The notes beneath the pieces are model-generated. The model had not been told where the DNA came from. It made no database searches and worked only from the letters and a program-made list of their open reading frames with translations. The translations under genes were made by a program, and so were the position numbers. A stretch of DNA of 46,584 bases from positions 135,001 through 181,584 of the forward strand of contig CAJNDS010000271.1 of assembly GCA_905221605.1 (NCBI GenBank), given 5' to 3'. Of the stretch, positions 38,970-46,584 are shown in pieces (positions within the stretch are counted from its first letter, which is position 1; every line of letters starts with the position of its first letter). This stretch comes from Symbiodinium natans (Eukaryota; Sar; Dinophyceae; Suessiales; Symbiodiniaceae).

Positions 38970-39466
38970 TTGAAACAAACTCTGAGACTGGCAGGGACGA
39001 TGCCTTCCAACTGTACAGAAGGCTTTTTGGTGCAAACCCTTCTTTTGTACTGCTTCCTTCTCTGGGGAGCAGAAGGTCCAGGCTTGCTCTCCTCGGCTGA
39101 GAACACATCAGATCCCTCCGACTCCGGCTGGGAAGTTGATGTGGACTCATCATCAGCCTTAGCATCGTCCTCATAGTCTGGCTCAGAAGTACTTTGTTCA
39201 GACTTTTCTGATGGCTCGCTGGTGGCCTGAGAGCTCCCAGATTCATGAGGAGCCCGGCTTGTCGATGAACTGGCCTTCCGCCTCTTAGGCTTTCCAAAAA
39301 TCATACAGGACGGGGCTTTTCTCTTCTTTACCTGTTTCTCTTTGGACTCCGACTCGTAGCTCAAGGATCGGCTAAAAACCCAGAGGATGTCCCGGTCTGC
39401 TACAGCCCGATCAAGCCGATGAAGCTGGCTGGAATACACTTGCAGCTCATTCATGTAAGGGGCCAC
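38970..39466 (-). CDS. exon with basic and acidic tracts, unknown gene
   Basis: The minus-strand frame begins LNVAPYMNELQVYSSQ, continues with RAVADRDILWVFSRSLS, then a nuclear-localisation-like basic patch (VKKRKAPSCMIFGKPKRRK) and a long Ser/Glu/Asp-rich stretch. Coding signal fades near 38990, where a donor probably lies. It could be an early exon of the DUF7869-like gene or a late exon of the methyltransferase-like gene; context does not decide. Confidence 0.5.
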
Positions 39467-39717
39467 GTTCAGGTAGCAACCTTTCCAAACTGCAGTGGGC
39501 CAGAGGTCTGGGGGGAGGAGGACATGGGTTTAGGGTTTGGGGTTGAGAGTTTACATGTCTAAACCGATCCGGAAAAGAATGGAATAAAGCTGTTTTTCCC
39601 CTGCAAGAGACGATTCTTGCAGTGTAGACATCCTCTGTCCAGTTTACGGCATCTCTGCAAGGATGCAGAGAACTTCAGTGCAAAGTCCATGGCGGGTTCG
39701 GCACAGCTTGAAAGGTT

Positions 39718-39912
39718 TTAAGAGTTGAAGGGTTTCAGGGCTAACTTGTTAAAGTGTTTAGGGGTTAAAGGGCTAAAGGGTTCTGGGGGTTAAAAGGGCT
39801 AAAGGGTTTGCTGGTTGAAGGGTTGAAGAGCTGAAGGGCTGAAGGGCTGAAGGGTTGAAGGGTTGAAGGGTCTAAGGGTCTAAGGGTCTAAGGGTTTAAG
39901 GGTCTAGGGTTT
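39718..39912. repeat. degenerate (TGAAGGGCT)/(TCTAAGGGT) minisatellite
   Basis: About 18 units of 9-10 bp grading from TTAAAGGGC through TGAAGGGT to TCTAAGGGT and finally TCTAGGGTTTGG. It resembles TTTAGGG drifting into a longer unit. Confidence 0.75.
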
Positions 39913-40042
39913 GGCAGAAGCAGCTTCGTCAAGCAACTCAAGACTTGCCGCTCAAAACCCAACCCGGCAATACAACTCTTTAAGAAAAGGAGAGGGACGA
40001 GGCAAGAACAGGTTTTGCCCGGAGCAGCTGGTATCTGTGCAA

Positions 40043-42108
40043 CTAGTCCAGAACATGTATGAGAATGCAAAGCAGGATACAGGCTGCGACATTCATTGTG
40101 AAGGCATTGCCTGCCAGCTCTTGTGCTCGGGCAGTGCTCAAGTCTGTCAGGCCCGCAGCTTTCAGCTCAAGGGCTGACAAGCCTTGCAGGCTCATGACAA
40201 AAGTAGGCGATCTGTTCAGATGCACCCCTTCCTTGTCCAAGTACAAAAACCGCTTCTGTGGAAGTAGGCATGGATGAAAGCTCCTCCACTTGTGTCTTGT
40301 CAAAGAGTCTCCAGAGGGGATGACATGCCTGGAGCACACACGAAATTGAAATTGAAAAATAAACATTGTGCCTGTTCCAAGCCAGATAATGCAGAGCAGG
40401 ACACAGCTTGGAGGTGTCGATGTCCTGGGGTCGAATGAGACATGGACTGAGTGAGAACCAACATGTTGGTTGACCCGCTGTGCAGTCCCGGCTGCTCGCC
40501 CCAGTCTCTTGCGCAAGCAGGCAAAAGACAGCAAAGTCGCTTCCAGCTCTCTCTTTGGCAGGTCCAATTTCTGCAGGCCTTGCACTGGAGCAATGCTTCC
40601 ACAAATTGTGGTCAAACTGAAGAACCCAGCGCAGCGGACAGTGCTGAGGCCAGAACATTCAAGGACCCATCTTACCTGTGGAACCTGCAAATCGACCTCC
40701 GAGATGTCATTCTTCTTCTTGTACTCGGCATGATCCTTCGGCCACTTCTGGCAGGACGCTGCTCTGCCTGCAGCAGCCTTTCGCTTCGCAGGCTCCTTGG
40801 CTGTGGTGAGTCCAGATTGAGACATGTGCTAGTGGCAGGCTTCTGCTCTGGTGTAGCCAGGCTGCTTGCTGATCTGTGCTTCTCTGCCACAAAGCAACCA
40901 AAGGCTCCCGCCATTTCACTTGGCATCGCCTCATCAGCTGCCAAGCCAAAAAGACCTTGTGGCTGGCTTCCTTTTCAGCCTCCAGTCCCTCAGGCGCGAA
41001 GATTTCATTTGAACTTCACTGCACAAAAAGAGGGCCTCAATTTCTGTAAGCTGCAGCCAAAGGCACAAGACCTGGTTGAACTTTCAGGCTTATTCCATAG
41101 ATTCTGTTTCTGCTCTGCGGCAGGGCGAAGTTGTAGGTGTTCACAACCTTCAGCAATTGTGTGGAATCGATCTGAACCGCTTCCATCAATCCTGAATGCG
41201 TCTCACAACCAAACAACCCCGAATCCCAAAGCAGCAAAGTTGCCTGGAAGCATGAAACGTAGCCTTGCTTTCGCATCAGGTCATCTATCACAGATGTACC
41301 TTTTTCATCCAAGCTTTGCCTGTGAGCATCCAAATTTTTGACGCACTCCCACATGATGGCCACCGGCTTCTTCGACCACTCCAGGCCCTTGATGAAGTTG
41401 TGGAACTCAAGGAAACTGCTCCCACTGTGTCCGCTAGCATCCACAATGCTCTTCGGGGTTCTGGTCTGGTTCGACACATCGTCACATTCCACACCAATGA
41501 TAGCCAGGGATAGTGATGGCAGGGCTGCTGCCGGCACCGATCCCAGTTCTGAGGTGGGTCCATACACAGGCACTTTACCCAAATTGTGCCCCTGAGCTGC
41601 CAGCATCTTTTGCAACACCTCTCGCTTCCACTTGACATGTTCAGTGTAAAAACATGGTGTAACCTCCAGTGATATGTCATGGTCTTGCCGCAAGACTCTT
41701 TGCCACATCGCCTCAGGCAAAACTGGCATATCCAGCTACTGCTGCAGGCAAACAACATGAGTCAGTGCACTATCCCAGACAAGGAGCCAGCGACTGCGAA
41801 CCGGTGCCCATGCCGGCACAGAATTCTGCAAACTTCACTTCATTCGCTGTGATTTTTTTCAGCTCTGCACTGGAAAGCACATTGTTCAGGAGGTAGCTTG
41901 CAAAATCGGTGCAAGATGAGCTTCTCAACCCGGGATTCTGCTGAGCATCATCTTCATGGTCCGAGCTGACTTGGTCTGCATGGTTTGCTTTTCGCTTCTT
42001 CTTGCCTTGCTTCTGCGCCCAGTCCTTTTCTGCTTGCTGTATGCGACGAGTTTCCGGACTGGCCGGAGCTTCTGATGTCTCTTGAGATTCTTCTTCAGAA
42101 TGTCCTTG
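40043..42108 (-). CDS. C5 cytosine DNA methyltransferase-like protein
   Basis: Order on the minus strand: exon 42108-41788 has an acidic/basic N-terminal part then motif I (KFAEFCAGMGTGS). A GC donor and TAG acceptor join it in phase 0 to 41735-about 41058, with TEHVKWKREVLQKML (motif II), IIGVECDDVS (candidate catalytic Cys, motif IV position), WECVKNL (ENV-like, motif VI) and FALPQSRNRIYGI (QxRxR, motif VIII). About 40330-40043 has CLLPQKRFLY, RSPTFVMSLQGL (motif IX-like) and AQELAGNAFTMNV (motif X). About 40810-40690 is another probable exon (KRKAAAGRAASCQKW). The canonical PC of motif IV is EC here. Dinoflagellates are known to have expanded, partly retrotransposon-borne C5 methyltransferases. 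Whether it is chromosomal or mobile cannot be told. Confidence 0.72.
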
Positions 42109-42179
42109 CTTTATTGACTTTATTGTCAGGAACACAAATATGAATAACATAGCTATGGCAAAGTCCTGTCTCAGTCGAC

Positions 42180-42420
42180 TTCGGCTGGGGAGGTTCTCCA
42201 GAAGGTTCTGACGTCGACTCATCACTCATCGACATTGCAAAGCAATGCCACAATCTGTGCAGGATGAGGTTCTGAACCCGGCATTGCACTGAGTAAGCTC
42301 TTCATGAACTCCAATGGTCTGCATGGCTTTTCTTGTCTTGCTTCTGTGCCCAGTCCTGCTCTGCTTCTGTGCCTAGTCCTGCACTGCTCGCTGCATGCTT
42401 CAGCCAAAATTAAAGACTGC
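42180..42420 (-). pseudogene. decayed tandem duplicate of the methyltransferase N-terminal exon
   Basis: On the minus strand this repeats words of 42060-41880: GCAGACCA, CATGAAGA, CCGGGTT-AGAA, CTCATC-TGCAC-GATT, in the same order but with frame breaks. A 24-bp inner duplication (GGACTGGGCACAGAAGCA and a variant) is visible at about 42340-42400. A short open piece (MSDESTSEPSGEPPQPKS) just downstream may still be a used exon. Confidence 0.55.
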
Positions 42421-42609
42421 TCTGCAACAACGTTGCGCCAAAGATGTATAACCGAAGGCAAGCTCGGGCTCCGACTGGTGCTTCACTTCAGCTCCAAATC
42501 TGTACCTGGAGGATTCTCAAAACACTTCAACCCTGAACCCTTAAAGCGGCTCTGTGTTGCCAAGCACATGCACTGCCCTGGCTAGTTTTGCTCACAACAG
42601 TGGAGCCGA

Positions 42610-43270
42610 GTTGACAAGGTGACCCTGCGCCGTTTCCTCGGACCCAAGAGTCAGAAACTTTCCTGGGTTGAACTGTGCTGCTGTTCAAAGCTTGAACCCA
42701 CCAGAGGGCCCCAGGATCAGGCAAACTTGCAGGGAAACAGTCATTGAGGATCCTGCGCCGTTTCCTCGGCCCCCTAGTGTCAGGGCAGCTCCTTTCGGAA
42801 CAAGACCCTAATCTTACTTCTCAGGCCAGGCTTCAAGACTGAACCAGTGAGAGGGTCCAAGGCTCAGTGAAGCTGTCCAGGATCCGAACTGACTTCGCAC
42901 ACACTAAACATTTGAGCCTGCGCACGCTCGGATTTCCAACCTTGATCTGCAGTAGCTTAAGACTCTTTCCTGGTTTGAACTTTGCTGATGCTGTCAGGTT
43001 AAACCTTAGAAAGGCTGGTGGTGGCCTCTTTCTCTGTTACCCTCATGCTTTAACACAGCCCCTAAATGTACAGGACCCCGAATATTTGCCTAATGAAACA
43101 AGAACCATGCATAAAGACCACCACCCCGTGTAGGATCAGTGAGGCAGCCCAGGCTCCGAACTAACTACGCAGACATCCAAAATTGAAGACTTGACCCTGT
43201 GCCGTTTCCTCGGACCTCCAGAGGCACGAGCTTTAAGCTCTTTCCTGGGTTGAACTGTGCTGCTGCTTTA
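42610..43270. repeat. long-period tandem repeat (CTGCGCCGTTTCCTCGG)
   Basis: Three copies of CTG(C/T)GCCGTTTCCTCGG at about 42625, 42752 and 43196, and three copies of CTTTCCTGG(G/T)TTGAACT at about 42657, 42965 and 43229, each in the same order within an approximately 150-300 bp unit. Non-coding in all frames. It separates the methyltransferase-like gene from the large right-hand gene. Confidence 0.75.
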
Positions 43271-43273
43271 AGC

Positions 43274-46200
43274 TCAAGCTTGGCCGAGCTTGACATACTG
43301 GCCGCTCTTCAAACGCAGTGCCTCATTCAAAACCAAAGTCGGCTTCTTTGCTGTCAACTTTGCGTGCACCGGGTCGAAGGCAAACTTCCAGCTCCAGACA
43401 ATGGAGGGGGAGAACTTCACATCCGCAAGGATCATCTCTCTTGCCTGAGCCGGTAAGAAGCAGGAGAACAAAACATGCAGCAAGACAGCAAGAAAGGCAG
43501 AATGGAGTAGGAACTTGCAGAATTGAACGGCTAACGCAGCAAAAGAAACAACATTTCCAGGAGTGGTCTTCTTCTCATCCTTGTCCCTCAAGGCGTAGAA
43601 CCAATTCTCCGTCTTCTCCACATTCCAGCCGTGAGAGCCAGCGCCGGCTGGCTTTGTGGTGAACTTCCAGCCGGCGCAAAGGATCTCCTTGCTGGCGGTG
43701 GTCTTGTGCAGCCTGGGCTCAATTTAAGGTTTAGGGTTTAGGGTGTAGGGGCTCGGGTTTAGGGTTTAGGGTGAGTGTCCAACTCTAGGTCAGGAACTCC
43801 TTGAGGACCTGGTACAAGGTCGCCCTGTGCTCAATCGAGCCCTTCTTGACGACGCCTTCAACTTCGGCATCGTCCGAGCTTTGGCCGATTGCCACCTCAA
43901 CCCAGGTCTTGTCACCCTGGTCAAGTTCAAAGCCGACGGAGTGGGCTCCTTGCTGCTGAGTCAGCTTCCCACCACCGCAGCCTGCGATTCTAAAGCCGCG
44001 CGGGAGGCTGAGGTCTGCAGTGGCCTTCAAGAAGTACTCACCGTTCTTCTTGATGATGAGGACCTTCGAGTTGTCGAAACTCTTGCAGTCGAGGTCAGGG
44101 CTCTCAATGGCGGCTGGGTCAGACAGTACCTGGATCTTGCCCTCTCCTGCCCCTGCTTCTCCTTGCTCATCTTCCCCTGGAACAACCGGCCTGGGATCCT
44201 CCGTGCTGGTGTCGTTCTGGACGGTGGTGCCGCTCTGGAAGCAACTCAATGCCTCGGACCAGTGCTCCAAGTGCTCCTCCTCCATGGCTTTGATCGCCTC
44301 AGGATGAGGTCTCAGGATTAGGGAAAGGGAGGAGCAATAAGTATGTATATATATATATATATAGATATCTGTGGATTAATGGCTCAGCTGCAGCACAGTT
44401 GCAGCCCGCACACTCGGAGGACCAGTTTGGAACTCAGCGACCTTCACCGGGTCCAGCATTGTCACATGGCCGCGCAGAACCTCAGCTATGTCTCCCTTCC
44501 TCTGAAGCTGGTTTCTCTCTGTTCTGTCTCTATACACTCATAATCTGCAGCAAGCAGCCAGGACTCGCAAACTCAGCTTGCCCAAGCCCTGGTAGGCCTC
44601 GTGGACTCCCGGATACTTTTTTAGCTCCAGCTCCTCTGCTTGAGTCAGGGTCTCATCCATCCTCGGCAGCACGGGCTTCAAGACATTGCTGGATTCCTGG
44701 CGCTCGAACAGCTGCAGCTGCTTGCTCAGCCATTTGGACGCAACCATTTGCGCCAACCTTTTCATGGCAAAGGCTGTGCCCTGGCCTGTACTGAAACTTG
44801 GAAACCCTGGCAAACATGAGCTTCTATGCTGTTTCTTGGGAACTCTGGTTTGCAAAAAAAACCATTACTTCCAAGTGCTTTCCAAGTGGCTCCCTGTGAA
44901 CTCCAGGTTCCACACGCGCAAACGGCATGGGAGGTTGCCAGCCATTCTCAGTCGGCTGGCACCCAATGCCATGTCCCCTGCGAACGGGTGGCAATCCAGG
45001 ACGTCCACCAGGTCTTCCTTCTTCAGGAAACCGGCGGGCTTCTGGTTGCCCTGGCTTTGGATGCCAGCCGACGAGGCCAGCAACTGCACCAGCAGGGCTT
45101 CGTAGACAGCAGGTCCACGTTGGGAGGCTCGGACAACGGCGAGGCTTCTGAACCTGTGACAAGTCGTGTTTTTTGGCACAAACCAACAACAATTTTTGAC
45201 CGAACGCCTGGAGACTTCGGTCTCCGAGTTCGATGATGCACTGATCACGTGCACCATGTCACCCGGGGAGGGCAAAGCAGCAACGGGCACTTTGCAGGTT
45301 CTCACCTCGGAAGTTGTAAGGCTGTCTCTCAACGGTCTCAATGTGTCATAAATGTCACTATCTGCACAGCAAGCAATGCCCAAGAAGCCAGGATTCTGCA
45401 GTCAAGTTGCAAGCAAGCTCTTGCCCCACATATTGGTTTCCAAGGCCTTCTTGATCGACGGGGCATAAAAGAAGATCCGGTACTGCACAAACGGGTCCGA
45501 CGAGGTGATGTCGTGCCCCTCAATTGTCAACTCCTGACCAATTGTGAGAAACTTCACAAGAACACATAAAGACAGAACACTGAACTTAAGAGGAAGCTGT
45601 CATGTGGCTCCTGGGTGGCAGTGAGGCTGACAAAGTTCTCCTTCTTCATCTTTTGGACCAGGGCCCACTCGTCCTCAATGGGATCCTGGTTGCTGTCCTC
45701 CTTCGACCTCGTCACACAACCACAATACACTTCACGAAATACACTTCACAACACACCCTAGGCACCTGGTCGGTGTGGTCACCAGGATGAGGACTTTGTC
45801 GGCTCCACGGATCTTGGCCACACTGGCAGCAAGGCTCGGGTACCTTGTTTGCACTCACATAATAGCTTTCGAAAGGATGAAGAGTCAGTGCCCAGTCCGA
45901 TTGCAGCACAAGAGCTTGTCCAGCATCAAGGCATTGCGGGCCTCTGGTCTGCAACCACAACATGGCATGGCCCACTCAAAAGAAAGCTCTGCTCAGGTAG
46001 AATATATTTCAAGCAAGAAGCCCCTGGGACATTCAAGTCAATCCGCACCACTGTGAGCTGGTTGAACTTGGCCTCCTCTGAGATAAACGCAGCCCCGGTG
46101 GCTGGAGGCGGACACAGCGGCACCTTCATCTCCTGAGTCTCAAAATGTTGAGTCTCATATTGCTGGGTCTGGAATCTGGAAAGCTGTCAAACATGCTTCT

Positions 46201-46584
46201 ATGCTGGTCAAGTAGCAAAGTCCTTTTCCTGGTAGCAGGCCGCAGCTTCGCTCAAATTTCGGCAATTAAGCACCGGATGGAACCAGCCGGTGTACAGGCC
46301 AACCAGGGTTGTCGCACGCTCGATCTCCAAGCTCCGGCGTTGGTGCCGCATCCAGTCCAGCCTGGCAGTCACAAGCAAGGCTGCCTTGATCGGCCTGGCT
46401 GCTGGGCTGGATAAGAAACTATTAAGCCAAGGGACTGGTCACGCAAGACCTTGTGGCCGGCAGCCATGCTCTTCACAGCTTTCTGGTCTGCCTCCAGCTG
46501 GGCTCGGAGTGCTGTGACCTTGGCCTGCCAGACCTGGTTTTCAGCATCCTCTGCAGCTTCCTCGGCATCGGCATCGCCTTGTCT
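43274..46584 (-). CDS. large multi-exon gene of unknown family, 5' end off the window
   Basis: Exons fitting one frame by phase: 46584-46450 (coiled coil, ALRAQLEADQKAVKSMAAGH), 46384-46274 (TARLDWMRHQRRSLEIER), 46132-46031, 45941-45892, 45843-45766 (KIRGADKVLILVTTPT), 45707-45611, 45533-45419 (GHDITSSDPFVQYRIFF), 45361-about 45225, about 45152-44940 (YEALLVQLLASSAGI, DLVDVLDCHPFAGDMALGA), about 44810-44590 (KRLAQMVASKWLSKQLQLFE), about 44313-43810 (acidic linker, then GEYFLKATADLSLPRGFR), about 43710-43570, 43450-43274 (stop). Introns use GT, GC and GA donors; the one at 43730-43790 contains TTTAGGG repeats on the plus strand. DVLDCHPFAGDMALG loosely recalls a nucleotide- or SAM-binding loop, but I assign no function. 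It may be two adjacent genes. Confidence 0.6.
43727..43773. repeat. interstitial telomere-like repeat (TTTAGGG)
   Basis: Five to six TTTAGGG-like units with GGGTGTAGGGGCTCGGG interruptions, inside an intron of the right-hand gene, where they read CCCTAAA on the sense strand. Confidence 0.85.
44343..44366. repeat. (TA)n microsatellite
   Basis: About ten TA units in an intron of the right-hand gene. Confidence 0.85.

Noticed and set aside
40451-41341. 296-codon plus-strand ORF
   Set aside because: Antisense to methyltransferase-like exons that carry conserved motifs.
44826-45236. Several open plus- and minus-frames over one segment
   Set aside because: Only the minus frame with YEALLVQLLASSAGI and DVLDCHPFAGD fits neighbouring exons by composition and phase.

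Overview
This window is nuclear DNA from a eukaryotic microalga, almost certainly a dinoflagellate. Three lines of evidence agree. (1) A serine hydroxymethyltransferase (SHMT) gene can be rebuilt by hand as 24 small exons over 7.8 kb. Of its 23 introns only 7 begin with GT; 11 begin with GC and 5 with GA, and 21 of 23 acceptors are AG followed by G. GC and GA donors with AG|G acceptors are a known dinoflagellate trait. (2) Plant-type telomere repeats (TTTAGGG/CCCTAAA) are scattered through introns and spacers. (3) The gene families present (C5 DNA methyltransferase-like, DUF7869-like, multi-exon coiled-coil families, a full-length LINE) suit such a genome.

Layout. 1-8311: gene-poor, with degenerate telomere-like tracts, homopolymers, minisatellites and decayed inverted-repeat elements; no gene I can name. 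8312-15084: a complete non-LTR retrotransposon on the minus strand, about 6.75 kb, bounded by a 13-bp target-site duplication, with a (CTT)n 3' tail, one giant ORF (endonuclease, reverse transcriptase, zinc fingers, RNase H, zinc fingers) and a second coiled-coil/RG-rich ORF downstream of it. 15916-23685: SHMT, minus strand, its introns holding two foldback elements, a telomere-repeat array, long TG/TGTC microsatellites and an AT-rich tract. 23686-27600: mostly non-coding, with a (CCCACA)n array just upstream of SHMT, an intact inverted-repeat element and one unknown minus-strand exon (26018-26302). 27600-34877: mainly plus-strand genes. These are two paralogous coiled-coil genes (27696-28719, 32444-33713) with phase-0 GC-AG introns, one carrying a triplicated exon-intron unit; an acidic repeat protein (29239-29771); and a protein with an ADP-ribosyltransferase-like signature (33914-34877). 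A minus-strand single-exon gene (30689-31234) and a palindrome-bearing tandem repeat lie among them. 36337-46584: minus-strand multi-exon genes, namely an unknown exon, a DUF7869-like gene, a basic/acidic exon, a C5-methyltransferase-like gene with a duplicated exon, a 0.7-kb tandem repeat, and a large gene of unknown family that runs off the right edge.

The genes do not form an operon or pathway. SHMT is one-carbon housekeeping metabolism. The rest looks like amplified or mobile families in a repeat-rich genome where introns are the main landing sites for repeats. I saw no tRNA, rRNA, CRISPR array or relic of the dinoflagellate spliced leader. All exon models were made by eye from frame continuity and family conservation; SHMT is secure to the base, the others are less so.
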